Shown here in pieces: positions 43,220 to 53,401 of a stretch of 56,021 nucleotides of DNA (positions are counted from its first letter, which is position 1; the number at the start of each line of letters is the position of its first letter). A program made the translations under genes and the position numbers. Source of the stretch: Verrucomicrobiota bacterium (GTDB taxonomy: Bacteria > Verrucomicrobiota > Verrucomicrobiia > Opitutales > Opitutaceae); the NCBI GenBank assembly GCA_023426435.1, contig JAFAAS010000086.1, positions 1 through 56,021 of the forward strand. The letters are read 5' to 3'. The notes beneath the pieces were generated by a model. That model was not told where the DNA came from. It did not search any database and saw only the letters and a program-made list of their open reading frames with translations.

Positions 43220-44275
43220 ATGCAGCGAACATCCGACATCAACGTCGTCGAAACCCGCGCCCTTCCCTCGCCCGCCGCGCTCCTCGCCGAAATCCCGAAA
43301 ACCGAATCGCAAGCCGCCTTCGTCGCCCACTCCCGCCGCGAAATCCAGCGACTCATCTTCACCGACGATAAACGTTTCCTCTTCATCGTCGGACCTTGCT
43401 CGATCCACGACCTCGACGCCGGCCGCGACTACGCCCGACGCCTCGCCACCCTCGCCAAGGAAGTTTCCGACCGCGTGATGATCGTCATGCGCGTCTATTT
43501 CGAAAAACCGCGCACCACCGTCGGCTGGAAGGGACTCGTGATGGACCCGCATCTCGACGGCTCCCACGACATCGCCAACGGCCTCCGGCTCGCCCGCACA
43601 TTCCTCCGCGACGTCCTCGACCTCGGCCTGCCCACCGCCACCGAACTTCTCGACCCCGTCACCCCACAATACATCGCCGACCTCATCTGCTGGTCCGCCA
43701 TCGGCGCCCGCACCGCCGAATCGCAAACCCACCGCCAAATGGCCTCCGGCCTCTCGATGCCGCTCGGTTTCAAAAACGGCACCGACGGCTCCATCACCAC
43801 CGCGATCAACGCCATCAAGGCCGCCGCCCAGCCCCAAACCTTCCTCGGCATCAACCTCGACGGCGCCGCCTCCGCCGTCGTCACCCGCGGCAATCCCGAT
43901 TGCCACATCGTCCTTCGCGGCGGCGCCACCGGCCCCAACTACTCGCCCGCCCACATCGCCCAAACCGAGCAGCTCCTCGCCAAAGCCAACCTCCCCAAAT
44001 CCATCCTCGTCGACTGCTCGCACGACAACTCATCGAAAAAACCCGAGCGCCAGCCCGACGTCGTTCGCGAGGTCCTCGCCCAGGTCGTCAACGGCAACAA
44101 CTGCATCATGGGCGCGATGGTCGAAAGCAACCTCGGCTCCGGCAACCAGCCCTTCCCCCAACCCAAGGAAAACCTTCGCTACGGCGTCTCGATCACCGAC
44201 GCCTGCATCGACTGGCCCGCCACGGAATCGCTCGTCCGCGAAATCCACGCCGCCCTCGCCCCCCGCTTCGCGTAA
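43220..44275 (+). CDS. 3-Deoxy-7-phosphoheptulonate (DAHP) synthase, type I
   Basis: The 351-residue enzyme condenses phosphoenolpyruvate and erythrose 4-phosphate as the first step of the shikimate pathway. Motifs include FLFIVGPCSIHD, MRVYFEKPRTTVGWKG, LLDPVTPQYIADL, GFKNGTDG and VDCSHDNSSK. It belongs to the AroG/AroF/AroH group; which feedback class is not clear from sequence. The open frame extends upstream but ATG 43220 (MQRTSDINVVETR) fits the family. It is followed by a terminator. Confidence 0.95.
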   Translation: MQRTSDINVVETRALPSPAALLAEIPKTESQAAFVAHSRREIQRLIFTDDKRFLFIVGPCSIHDLDAGRDYARRLATLAKEVSDRVMIVMRVYFEKPRTTVGWKGLVMDPHLDGSHDIANGLRLARTFLRDVLDLGLPTATELLDPVTPQYIADLICWSAIGARTAESQTHRQMASGLSMPLGFKNGTDGSITTAINAIKAAAQPQTFLGINLDGAASAVVTRGNPDCHIVLRGGATGPNYSPAHIAQTEQLLAKANLPKSILVDCSHDNSSKKPERQPDVVREVLAQVVNGNNCIMGAMVESNLGSGNQPFPQPKENLRYGVSITDACIDWPATESLVREIHAALAPRFA

Positions 44276-44287
44276 GGGTAATCCGTA

Positions 44288-44316
44288 GCACGGGCAACCT
44301 GCCCGTGCCTTTTTTT
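44288..44316 (+). terminator. Terminator after DAHP synthase
   Basis: Nine-base arms GCACGGGCA/TGCCCGTGC with a 3-base loop, then C and seven T. Confidence 0.88.
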
Positions 44317-44428
44317 GTCCACAGCACATTAGCCAAACTCCCACCGCACACGCGCCGGCTAAAAAATCTCCGCGCGAAACTTTCTTCCGTGTCTTCCGTG
44401 TGTTCCGTGGGCTAACTCTCGCTCTCCC

Positions 44429-45412
44429 ATGAAAACACCCCTTCGCGTCGCCGTCACCGGAGCCGCCGGCCAAATCGGCTACTCCCTCCTCTTCCGCATC
44501 GCCTCCGGCGCCATGTTCGGGCCCGACCAGCCCGTCATCCTCCAGCTCATCGAAGCTCCGTTCGAAAAAGCGCTGAAAGCCCTCGAAGGCGTCGCCATGG
44601 AACTCGACGACTGCGCCTTCCCGCTCCTCAAGGGCATCGTCCAAACCTCCGACCCCGCCATCGGCTTCAAGGACGCCAATTGGTGCCTCCTCATCGGCGC
44701 CAAGCCCCGCGGTCCCGGCATGGAGCGCGCCGACCTCCTCAAGGACAACGGCAAGATCTTCATCGAACAGGGCAAAATCATCGACGCCGTCGCCGCCCCC
44801 GACGCCCGCGTCGCCGTCGTCGGAAACCCCGCCAACACGAATTGCATGATCGCCGCCTCGCAGGCGAAACGCCTTCCGCCGGAAAACTTCACCGCGATGG
44901 TCCGCCTCGATCAAAACCGTGCGCAAACCCAGCTCGCGAAAAAAGCCGGCGTCGATCTCACCGCCGTCAAAGACATCTTCATCTACGGTAATCACAGCCC
45001 GACGATGTTCCCGTCCTTCGCCCACGCGACGATCGACGGCAAACCCGCCACCGAAGTCATCAACGACCTCGCCTGGCTGCAGGGCCCGTTCTGCGAAACC
45101 GTCGGCAAACGCGGCGCCGCCATCATCGCCGCCCGCGGCGCCTCCTCCGCCGCCTCTGCCGCGAATGCGCTGGTCGATCACGTCCGCAGCCTCGTCACCC
45201 CCGGCGCGATTCACTCCATCGCCGTGAAATCGAATGGACACTACGGCTTCGACGCCAACGTCTGGGCCGGCATGCCCGTCCGCACCACGACGCCCGGCAG
45301 CTACGAAGTGATCACGAGCTACCAGATGGACGACTTCGCGAAATCGAAGATCGCCGCGACGAACAAAGAGCTCCTCGACGAACGCGCCTTCGTCGCCGAC
45401 ATGATCAAGTAA
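44429..45412 (+). CDS. mdh: Malate dehydrogenase
   Basis: The 327-residue NAD(H)-dependent enzyme of the citrate cycle has the Rossmann motif VTGAAGQIGYSLLFRIASG. It also has GAKPRGPGMERADLL with substrate arginines, VVGNPANTNC and the catalytic histidine in IYGNHSPTMFPS. This is the cytosolic-type MDH also found in many bacteria. The preceding 44380-44412 stretch has a TTCCGTG repeat (CTTCCGTGTCTTCCGTGTGT), related to the element ends at 31976. A terminator follows the gene. Confidence 0.96.
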   Translation: MKTPLRVAVTGAAGQIGYSLLFRIASGAMFGPDQPVILQLIEAPFEKALKALEGVAMELDDCAFPLLKGIVQTSDPAIGFKDANWCLLIGAKPRGPGMERADLLKDNGKIFIEQGKIIDAVAAPDARVAVVGNPANTNCMIAASQAKRLPPENFTAMVRLDQNRAQTQLAKKAGVDLTAVKDIFIYGNHSPTMFPSFAHATIDGKPATEVINDLAWLQGPFCETVGKRGAAIIAARGASSAASAANALVDHVRSLVTPGAIHSIAVKSNGHYGFDANVWAGMPVRTTTPGSYEVITSYQMDDFAKSKIAATNKELLDERAFVADMIK

Positions 45413-45443
45413 GCATCGTTCTCGTAATCATTCTCGTTCTCTC

Positions 45444-45472
45444 GGCGCCCAGCTTCCCGGGCGCCTTTTTTT
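45444..45472 (+). terminator. Terminator after mdh
   Basis: Stem GGCGCCC/GGGCGCC with an 8-base loop followed by seven T. Confidence 0.85.
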
Positions 45473-45554
45473 GCGCACACATCTCACCCGCAGCCCCCCG
45501 CCGCGCCCGCACTCTTGCGCCGGCGCTAACCCGCTCTCCACACTTCGCGCACCC

Positions 45555-48107
45555 GTGCTCACCAGCGACACCAAGCGCCGCATCGATTCCTGCCGCGACA
45601 TCCTCGTCGGCAAACTCCCGCTCCCCACCGACCAGGTCGAGCTCATCACCCTCGCCCTGATCTACAAGTTCATGGACGACCTCGACGAGGAGTCCGTGGC
45701 GATGGGCGGCCGGCGCAGCTTCTTCACCGGCCCGCTCGCACCCTACCGCTGGCGCGAGCTGATGAGCCAGACGCTTTCCGCCGACGAACGCATGACGCGT
45801 TTCGCCGACGGCCTCGAACTCCTCGGCGGCGGCAAAAAGCTCCGCATCCCGAAGAAAAACGGCCGCAAAGGCGAAACGGAGGAGATCGACGTCGCCGCGC
45901 ACCTGCCCGCGCTCTTCCGCGATATTTTCCGCAACGCCTTCCTGAAGTTTCGCGACGGCCGCATCCTCACGCTCTTCCTCACCGAGCTCTCCGGTTTCGC
46001 CTACTCGCACAGCGAGGAGCTGGGCAACGCCTTCGAATACATCCTCTCCGTCATGGGCGCGCAGGGCGACAACGGCCAGTTCCGCACGCCCCGCCACATC
46101 ATCGACTTCATGGTCGCCTGCCTCGACCCCCAGCCCGGCCAGACTGTCCTCGATCCCGCCTGCGGCACCGGCGGCTTCCTCGTCTCCGCCTTCCGGCACA
46201 TCCTCAACCAACACACCTCGCCCAGCTCCACACTCCGCGGAGATCGGCTCACGCACACGCAGCGACAAAAGCTCTACGCCGCCTTCACCGGCTACGACAT
46301 CAACGACCAGATGGTGAAGCTCAGCCGGGTAAATCTCTTCCTGCACGACTTCGCCACGCCGCAGATTCACATCTACGACACGCTCACCAACGACGCCCGC
46401 TGGCCCGAGAAATACGACCTCATCCTCGCCAACCCGCCGTTCATGACGCCAAAAGGCGGCGTCGTGCCCCACACGCGTTTCCGCGTGCCCGCGAAGAAGT
46501 CTGAGGTGCTCTTCACCGACTACATCGCCGAGCACCTCACGCCCGATGGTCGCGCCGGCGTGATCGTGCCCAACGGTATCGTCGCCACCACGCAGACCTC
46601 CTACGTGAAGCTGCGCCGCTTCCTCGTCGAGGAGAGTCTTGTGGCCGTCGTCAGCCTGCCCGCCGGCTGCTTCAAGCCCTACAGCGGCGTGAAGACGAGC
46701 ATCCTGCTCCTCGACAAGAAACTCGCCCGCACGACGGACAAAATTCTCTTCCTGAAAATCGCCGCCGACGGCTTCGACCTCGGCGACAAACGCACCCCCA
46801 TCGAAGCCAATGACCTTCCCGAAGCCGAACGCCTCATCCGCGCGTGGCTGACGGGGAAACTCGGCGACGACTTTACGAGTTCGCTGGCGTGGAAGGTGGC
46901 CAAAAAAACCGAATTGCTGGACGACGAAAGCACTTCGCTCAGCGCTGAACGATTCCTCGGCGGTGAGGTTATGCAGTCGGTCGTCGAACGCGTGAAGCTC
47001 GGCGATATCGCCACCTTCGAATACGGTCACACGGCTACGGCGGGCGACACTGGCGATGCACGCTACATCCGCATCACCGATATCGACGAATACGGTCGGC
47101 TTCGCACCACCGATAAGAAGTTCATTGCGCTCGATGACGAAGCAAGGGCGAGCTTGGCCAAAACTGGTGATGTGTTCGTCGCACGCATCGGAGCGACGGC
47201 CGGCAAGACCTTGCTTTTCGCGTCGGATGAAACGGCCGTCTTTGCTTCCTACCTGATTCGCGTGCGCTTCGACCCGGCGAAGATGCTTCCTGAGTTCTAT
47301 TGGTGCCTCACTCGCTCTGCTGAGTATTGGACACAACGAGAGCAGTTGGTCTCAGGTGGCGGCCAGCCGCAGTTGAACGCAAATGCGCTAAAGCTGATTG
47401 AAATCCCCCTGCCGCCGCTGGAGGAGCAGCGGCGGATCGTGGCGGAGATCGAGGGCTACCAGCAGGTCATCGACGGCGCCCGCCAAATCCTCGCAGCCTA
47501 CCGCCCGCGATTCGAAGTCGATCCCGAATGGCCGGTGATCGCTCTCAGTCAGGCAGTGACGATCACCAGCGGCGGCACGCCCGCAAAAACCAACGCGGAA
47601 TACTGGACCGGAAGCATTCCGTGGGTTTCAGCGAAAGATATGAAGTCGGAGCGGCTCGCCGACGCCCAACTTCACGTTTCCGAATCCGCCGTTGCAGAAA
47701 CAGCCACGCGGCTCGCTCCAGTCGGCACAATCCTGATTCTTGTTCGAGGCATGGGGCTCGCGAACGGCGTGCCGATTTGTGAATTGCTCGTTCCTTGTGC
47801 GTTCAATCAGGACATCAAAGCGCTGCTGCCGAATCCTGGAGTCAGTCCGCGGTTCCTCGCTGCCGCGCTGCGACAGGAGAAAGCTCAACTGGAAAGCGCA
47901 TTAAGCACCGCCGCGCACGGCACGTTGAAGATCGAGTCAGACCAGTTGCAGAAGATCCAAATCCCCCTGCCCCCGAAGCCTGAGCAGGAGCGGATCGTCG
48001 CGGAACTGGAGGCGGAGGCGGCGAAGGTTGAGGCGGTGCGCGGTCTGATCCCGCTCTACGAGGCCAAAATCCAGCGCACCCTCGCCCGCGTCTGGGGCAC
48101 GGTATGA
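45555..48107 (+). CDS. Type I restriction-modification HsdM-HsdS fusion
   Basis: The 850-residue protein joins two subunits normally encoded separately. Residues 1 to about 470 are an N6-adenine methylase, with the SAM motif DPACGTGGF near 201 and the catalytic ILANPPF near 290. The rest is a specificity subunit with two target-recognition regions. TRD1 is near 475-620 (VKLGDIATFEYGHTA) and TRD2 near 665-800 (TITSGGTPAKTNAEYWTGSIPWV). Each is followed by the conserved helix region IPLPPLEEQRRIVAEIE or IPLPPKPEQERIVAELE. GTG 45555 (VLTSDTKRRIDS) is preferred over the longer frame. The S half is visibly less GC-rich than the M half, which suggests it was exchanged. HsdR is encoded at 49824. Confidence 0.93.
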   Translation: MLTSDTKRRIDSCRDILVGKLPLPTDQVELITLALIYKFMDDLDEESVAMGGRRSFFTGPLAPYRWRELMSQTLSADERMTRFADGLELLGGGKKLRIPKKNGRKGETEEIDVAAHLPALFRDIFRNAFLKFRDGRILTLFLTELSGFAYSHSEELGNAFEYILSVMGAQGDNGQFRTPRHIIDFMVACLDPQPGQTVLDPACGTGGFLVSAFRHILNQHTSPSSTLRGDRLTHTQRQKLYAAFTGYDINDQMVKLSRVNLFLHDFATPQIHIYDTLTNDARWPEKYDLILANPPFMTPKGGVVPHTRFRVPAKKSEVLFTDYIAEHLTPDGRAGVIVPNGIVATTQTSYVKLRRFLVEESLVAVVSLPAGCFKPYSGVKTSILLLDKKLARTTDKILFLKIAADGFDLGDKRTPIEANDLPEAERLIRAWLTGKLGDDFTSSLAWKVAKKTELLDDESTSLSAERFLGGEVMQSVVERVKLGDIATFEYGHTATAGDTGDARYIRITDIDEYGRLRTTDKKFIALDDEARASLAKTGDVFVARIGATAGKTLLFASDETAVFASYLIRVRFDPAKMLPEFYWCLTRSAEYWTQREQLVSGGGQPQLNANALKLIEIPLPPLEEQRRIVAEIEGYQQVIDGARQILAAYRPRFEVDPEWPVIALSQAVTITSGGTPAKTNAEYWTGSIPWVSAKDMKSERLADAQLHVSESAVAETATRLAPVGTILILVRGMGLANGVPICELLVPCAFNQDIKALLPNPGVSPRFLAAALRQEKAQLESALSTAAHGTLKIESDQLQKIQIPLPPKPEQERIVAELEAEAAKVEAVRGLIPLYEAKIQRTLARVWGTV

Positions 48108-48194
48108 ACCCGGTTTTTTATTTCAAAAGAACTCGACGCATTCCTTAAGTAACGTGATTGCAGCGTGTTCTTATTTGCTTAGAAAAACGACACT

Positions 48195-49650
48195 ATGAAG
48201 CCGTGGATGGCCAAAGCTCTGCAACTGCTCGCTGCCAGTCTCGAGCCGCCCCGCCATGAATTGAACGAGTTGGATTGGAAGGCCGCCCTCTCGCCGGAAA
48301 AGAAGCGTTTGACCGAGCATCTTGCGGCGATGGCCAATCAGCCAGGAGGCGGGTTTTTCGCGTTCGGGATCGATAACACCGGGACACCGGTAGGCCTTTC
48401 AAGGGGAATGTGAGGCGGTGATAAATCAGTTGGCGAACTTGGGGCGCGATGCGCTGGAGCCTCGCTTGGCCATCGATCACGGAACGGAGCTTTATGCAGG
48501 TGCAAGGCTGTTGATCGTTCATGTGCCCGAATCGCCAGTAAAGCCCGTGCATCTGCGGGGCAAAAGCATCGAAGATACTTTCATTCGTTCGGGTGGGACA
48601 ACTCGCCCGGCCTCGCGGCAGGAAATCGGAACTCTGATGCTCCACAGCCATACCCCACGTTGGGAGGAACTCCATTGTTCGCTTCTGGTGGGCGAGGCTG
48701 AGCTGACGACCCTGCTGAACATCGAACCGATCCTGAAGATGCTGGAACGCCCGGTCCCCACAGATGGCGCGGAGATGCTGACATGGATGCAGGGTGAGCG
48801 TTTCATCGCGCGCCAGCCGAACGGCGGCGGATATGTCACGAATTTGGGTGCCATCGCTGCTGCGCGGAAACTGGCCGATTTCCCTAATCTGAGTCGGAAA
48901 GCGATCCGCGTCGTGGTTTATGACGGCTTGAACAAAGCGAAAACTAAACGTGAGCGGGAAGGCACGATGGGCTACGCGATCAGCTTTCAGGGTATTCTGC
49001 AGTTCGTGATGTCCTTGCTGCCGCAAAGTGAGGTCATCCAGCAGGCGCTGCGCGTAACTCGCACAGTTTATCCCGAGATCGCTTTGCGCGAGGTCATCGC
49101 GAATGCGCTCATTCACCAGGATTTTTCGATCACAGGTGCCGGACCTTTGATCGAGATCTACGATGACCGTATCGAAATATCCAATCCCGGAGGGCTGCTG
49201 CCGTCCAAGCAACTTGATCGATTGATCGGCACTCAACCAGAATCGAGGAACGAACAACTCGCTCGCGCGTTCCGGCGTTACAAGATTTGCGAAGAGCGCG
49301 GCTCGGGCCTGCTCAAGGCGGGCCTGGAAATGGAGCTCTACGGTTTACCGCCGATCAAGTTCGAGGCCGGTGCAGCCCACTTCAAGGTAACGTTATTCAG
49401 CCCGCGGACGTTTGCCCAAATGTCCCAGCAGGAACGTTTGAACGCCTGCTACCAGCATGCCGTGCTGAGGCATTTCTCAGACGGAGCCATGACCAATCAG
49501 TCCCTCCGGGAACGGCTCAAAATGTCAGAACGACGGCGCTCGGCGGTTTCGGTCCTCATCCAAGAAGCGATCGACCAGAAGCTCATCAAGCCGGCCGATC
49601 CGGAGAACAAATCCAAAAAATTCGCCGAATACGTGCCCTTCTGGGCTTGA
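48195..49650 (+). pseudogene. AlbA_2/Schlafen-like ATP-binding protein, split by a frameshift
   Basis: Two frames belong to one protein. The first (48195-48413) ends GTPVGLSRGM then stops; the second (48418-49650) begins VINQLANLGRDALEPRL. Removing one G from the GGGG run at 48403-48406 restores a continuous frame of about 484 residues reading GLSRECEAVINQL. The restored protein has an AlbA_2 domain (ELDWKAAL, MANQPGGGFFAFGIDN) and a C-terminal ATP-binding region (LREVIANALIHQDFS, YDDRIEISNPGGL, KICEERGSGL). Such genes often accompany type I restriction systems. It may be a true mutation, phase variation in the G-run or a sequencing error. Confidence 0.85.
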
Positions 49651-49823
49651 AGGCTGAGACCGCGTCCGACGCATCGATCTTTTGACCGGATGCCGCCGAA
49701 TCAGCCCGACTTTCTGAAATGAAATGGACCGCTTTCATGTCGATTTATTCATTTCCGCCTGTGAGGCAGATTGTTGCTATTTGACCAAGTAGGGCCGAAT
49801 CACCGTCTCTTCTCTTGACCACC

Positions 49824-52391
49824 ATGCCCTCCGAAGCCCAGGCCCGCATCGCGATCAACAAGCTGTTGGAGGAGGCGGGATGGCGGTTCGCAGAGGATGC
49901 GCACGGAAACGCGGCCAACATCGTCTGCGAGCATCGCATCGCGAAGAAACGCTTCGCGTCGGCCGATGACCTCGGCGCCGATTTCCAGCACGCGCCGAAT
50001 GGCTTCGTCGACTACGTGCTGCTAAACACCGACGGCCGCGCGGTCGCCGTCGTCGAGGCCAAGCGCGAGGGCATCGATCCGCTCGCGGCGAAGGAACAGG
50101 CGCGCAGCTACGCGGCCTCCCTCGGCGTCAGCCACATCTTCCTCAGCAACGGACTCGTCCACTACTACTGGAATCTGCGGCAGGGAAATCCCGTGCGCAT
50201 GTCGCGATTCCTGCCGCTCGGCGAACTCGGCAAAGCCGCCGAATGGCGGCCCGATCCGGCGCGGCTCGCGAGCGTCGCCGTCGACGAGAACTACATTGCC
50301 GTCTCGCAGGACGCACAGTGGCTCACGTATTCCGGAAACGAGCGTGCCGAGGTCGCGGTGAACAAAAAGATCCGGCTGCTCCGCGACTACCAACTCACCG
50401 CCGTCCGCGCGCTCCAGCAGGCCGCGCTACCAGGGCGACACCGTTTCCTCTTCGAGATGGCCACCGGCACGGGCAAGACCCTCCTCAGCGCCGCCATCGC
50501 CAAACTCTACCTGCGCACCGAAAACGCACACCGCATTCTCTTCCTCGTCGACCGCCTCGAACTCGAACGCCAGGCGGAGAAGAATTTCACCGCCTACCTG
50601 GCCGCCGACGGCATCTCGACCGTCATCTACAAGCAGAAGCGGCAGGATTGGAAAAACGCGCAGGTCGTCGTCACCACGATCCAGAGTTTCGCGGCGCAGA
50701 ACCGTTTCCTGACCGATTTCGCGCCCACCGATTTCCAGCTCATCATCAGCGACGAGGCGCACCGCGCGATCTCCGGCAACAATCGCGCGATTTTCGAATA
50801 CTTCGTCGGCGCGAAGCTCGGCCTCACAGCCACACCGCGCGACTACATCAAAGGCGTCGACGACCAGGAGCGCGCCGACGATCCCACCGCTTGGGAGCGA
50901 CGACTGCTCCTCGACACCTATCGCACCTTCGGGAGCGACGACGGCGTGCCGACGTTTCGCTACAGCCTGCTCGACGCCGTTCGCGCGCAACCAAAGCCGT
51001 ATCTCGTCAACCCGATCGCACTCGACGCCCGCACCGACATCACCACGCAGATGCTCGCCGACGGCTACAAGGTCACCGTCGCCGCCAACGAAGACGGTCA
51101 GGAATCCGAACTCGTCTTCGCCAGTCGCGATTTCGAACGGAAGTTTTTCTCCGACGAAACCAACCGAAGCTTCGTCACCTGCTTCTTCGACCACGCGCTC
51201 CGCGACCCGCTCACCGGCGAGATCGGCAAGACGATCTGCTTCGCCGTCAGCCGTCGTCACGCGACGAAGCTCGTCACGCTCCTCAACGAGGAAGCCGCCC
51301 GCCGCTGGCCCGTCGAGTATGGCGCCGGTTCGTATTTCGCCATGCAGGTGACGAGCGACCAGCCAGGCGCACAGCAGATGACGCTCGATTTCGCCAACAA
51401 CAACCTCAACGGCAAATCCCGCTGGCGCCCCGCCGAGTTCCCCGACTACGACACGAGCCGCACGCGCGTTTGCGTGACCGTCGGCATGATGACGACCGGC
51501 TACGATTGCGAAGACGTGCTCAACGTCGTGCTCGCCCGGCCGATCTTTTCGCCCACCGATTTCATTCAGATCAAAGGCCGTGGCACGCGCCTCTGCCTCT
51601 TCCAGCACGCCGCCACCCGGCGCCAAGCCGCCAAGACCGGCTTCGCGCTATTCGATTTCTTCGCCAACTGCGAATTCTTCGAGAAGGACTTCGACTACGA
51701 CCGGAAGCTCACGTTGCCCAGGGTTCCCGCCGGCGGCGGAGGCGGAACGACCGGCGGCAATGGCGGAACTGGAGGAACTCCACCGCCCGCGACCTACACC
51801 AACACCTCGCCCGATCCACTCGCGACGATGGCGCAGGAAGCCGTCGGTCTCGAGGGCATGCGCATCGACCGGGAAATGTATCGGCAGCGTTTCGCGACCC
51901 AAGCCCAGGAAGCCGCCGCGAAGCACCCGGAACTCGGCGCCGCCGTCGCCGCGGAGGACTGGCCTGCCGTCGAAGTCCTGGTCGAAAAACTTCTCCTCGG
52001 CCGGCCGAAAGAGTTTTGGGATCTGCTTAAACTCCAGGCGGTGTTTCAAAGCGACCGTGTCCCCACTCTTCGCGAAATCCTGCGGGTGGTCTTCGGTCTC
52101 GCCCCGGCGGTGCCCACACGCGAACAACTCGCCGCCGAGCAGTTCGATCGCTTCGTTTCCGCGTGCACGCCGAATCCGACGAAACTTCGCGAAGTGCGCC
52201 ACATCTTCCACGCCTACCTGCTTGATGGAAACCTCCGCGCGTTGCTTGAAGCCGGTGATTTCGGCCCGCTCCGCGCCCACGATCCCGGCCTCTTTCTCAG
52301 CATCAAAGCCGCTGGTGCCGCCGAGTTGAAAACGTTGTTGGACTACCTGCGCACCACCGTCCCACTCGAACCCTTTGGCCGGGTCGCTTGA
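49824..52391 (+). CDS. hsdR: Type I restriction enzyme R subunit
   Basis: The 855-residue protein starts with a nuclease domain, PD-(D/E)XK-like (VDYVLLNTDGRAVAVVEAKRE, about 60-80). A superfamily 2 translocase follows, with Walker A MATGTGKTLLSAA (near 215), SDEAHR and the conserved LGLTATPRD. The second RecA domain includes GMMTTGYDCEDVLNV and QIKGRGTRLC. A Gly-rich linker (GGGGGTTGGNGGTGGTPPP) separates a helical C-terminal region of about 200 residues. It cuts unmodified DNA with the HsdM-HsdS fusion encoded upstream. Start ATG 49824; a TTG at 49815 is also in frame. Confidence 0.95.
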   Translation: MPSEAQARIAINKLLEEAGWRFAEDAHGNAANIVCEHRIAKKRFASADDLGADFQHAPNGFVDYVLLNTDGRAVAVVEAKREGIDPLAAKEQARSYAASLGVSHIFLSNGLVHYYWNLRQGNPVRMSRFLPLGELGKAAEWRPDPARLASVAVDENYIAVSQDAQWLTYSGNERAEVAVNKKIRLLRDYQLTAVRALQQAALPGRHRFLFEMATGTGKTLLSAAIAKLYLRTENAHRILFLVDRLELERQAEKNFTAYLAADGISTVIYKQKRQDWKNAQVVVTTIQSFAAQNRFLTDFAPTDFQLIISDEAHRAISGNNRAIFEYFVGAKLGLTATPRDYIKGVDDQERADDPTAWERRLLLDTYRTFGSDDGVPTFRYSLLDAVRAQPKPYLVNPIALDARTDITTQMLADGYKVTVAANEDGQESELVFASRDFERKFFSDETNRSFVTCFFDHALRDPLTGEIGKTICFAVSRRHATKLVTLLNEEAARRWPVEYGAGSYFAMQVTSDQPGAQQMTLDFANNNLNGKSRWRPAEFPDYDTSRTRVCVTVGMMTTGYDCEDVLNVVLARPIFSPTDFIQIKGRGTRLCLFQHAATRRQAAKTGFALFDFFANCEFFEKDFDYDRKLTLPRVPAGGGGGTTGGNGGTGGTPPPATYTNTSPDPLATMAQEAVGLEGMRIDREMYRQRFATQAQEAAAKHPELGAAVAAEDWPAVEVLVEKLLLGRPKEFWDLLKLQAVFQSDRVPTLREILRVVFGLAPAVPTREQLAAEQFDRFVSACTPNPTKLREVRHIFHAYLLDGNLRALLEAGDFGPLRAHDPGLFLSIKAAGAAELKTLLDYLRTTVPLEPFGRVA

Positions 52392-52440
52392 GCCGCCTCG
52401 TGTGTCAGACCTCCGACGTCAAGTTTCTTAGCCCTTCAAC

Positions 52441-52465
52441 TTGATATTCCAGTTTGGAATATCAA
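52441..52465. repeat. 25-bp perfect inverted repeat downstream of hsdR
   Basis: Arms TTGATATTCC and GGAATATCAA with a 5-base centre (AGTTT). There is no T-run on either side. It lies 50 bp after hsdR, at the boundary of the restriction island, so it may be a terminator variant or a recombination/operator site. The rest of the gap to 52646 shows no gene that I can support. Confidence 0.8.
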
Positions 52466-52646
52466 ACGGTCGAACAAACCCCACATCCCTGCCTTCAATG
52501 AACGCGGGGCTAGGCCTCTGCTCCTTCTGTGTGCTCGGTGCAGAAACTCGCACGTCCCGCGCATCTGAAGAAGTATTCCCTCAACCCGGCCCATGTCCGT
52601 CGCTCTCTCACCCCTCATCCCTCATCTCTCAACTCCCCCCACCCCC

Positions 52647-53342
52647 TCACCCAATCAACCCCGCCAACTCCCGATCGATCCGAAACGCCTCCCGCACCGC
52701 CGCGAATCCATCGATCAACTCCCCCGGCGCGCCCGCCCGCGGAAACACCATCCCCAACTCGCTCCCCGTGCATCGCACGTGCGCGTCCACGCCTTCCACC
52801 CGGATCTCGCACTCGCTGCAGTCCGACGGATACGTCACCGACAATCCGCCCTCGCCCTCCAGCGCCTCGATCGCATCCACCACCGCTTCGACACTCGCGC
52901 TTTTCCTCAACCCAAAAACGATCTCCGAAAACTTCCCCGCAAACACCGCCGCGAAACTCTCCGTCCGCGCCAGCTCCGCACTCTTCAACTCCCGCATCCG
53001 CGTCGTCACGACATACCGCTCCGGCCGCTCCTCCTCGATCGCATAGCCAATCTCCACCGCAAAATCCTTCGCCGTCAGCACCGCCAATCCACCGCCCACC
53101 GAAAGCGACAACTCCTTCCGCTTGTAACCCAGCGCCGCGCGCACCGCCTGAAACAACGCCTCCGCTTCGTCCGCCAACTCCTTCTCCCCCACCTTCGCCA
53201 GAAACGCATTCGTGGCGTCATTCGCCGCATCGGGAATCGTGTGAAATCCTTTCCGATATCCGCTCAACGCCTTCACGAGCCCGCCCCCGCGACCGACAAA
53301 ACCGATCGCCGCCACGATGCTCGATGGAAGTTCGCCCGACAT
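52647..53342 (-). CDS. Conserved-looking hypothetical protein (231 residues)
   Basis: No family is recognised. It starts MSGELPSSIVAAIGFVGRGG, with a Gly-rich first 40 residues. A helical region follows (ANDATNAFLAKVGEKELADE) and then a mixed alpha/beta region with ARTESFAAVFAGKFSEIVFG and SECEIRVEGVDAHVRCTG. There is no signal peptide and no clear membrane helix. I use ATG 53342, with an in-frame TTG at 53354 as the alternative. A small membrane-protein gene lies 59 bp upstream and may be in the same unit. Confidence 0.7.
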   Translation of the reverse strand: MSGELPSSIVAAIGFVGRGGGLVKALSGYRKGFHTIPDAANDATNAFLAKVGEKELADEAEALFQAVRAALGYKRKELSLSVGGGLAVLTAKDFAVEIGYAIEEERPERYVVTTRMRELKSAELARTESFAAVFAGKFSEIVFGLRKSASVEAVVDAIEALEGEGGLSVTYPSDCSECEIRVEGVDAHVRCTGSELGMVFPRAGAPGELIDGFAAVREAFRIDRELAGLIG

Positions 53343-53401
53343 CCCGCCGAGCAAAACCTACCGGCGTCACCTCCCGCCAGCCCGAATCGCAACCATCCCG
53401 C

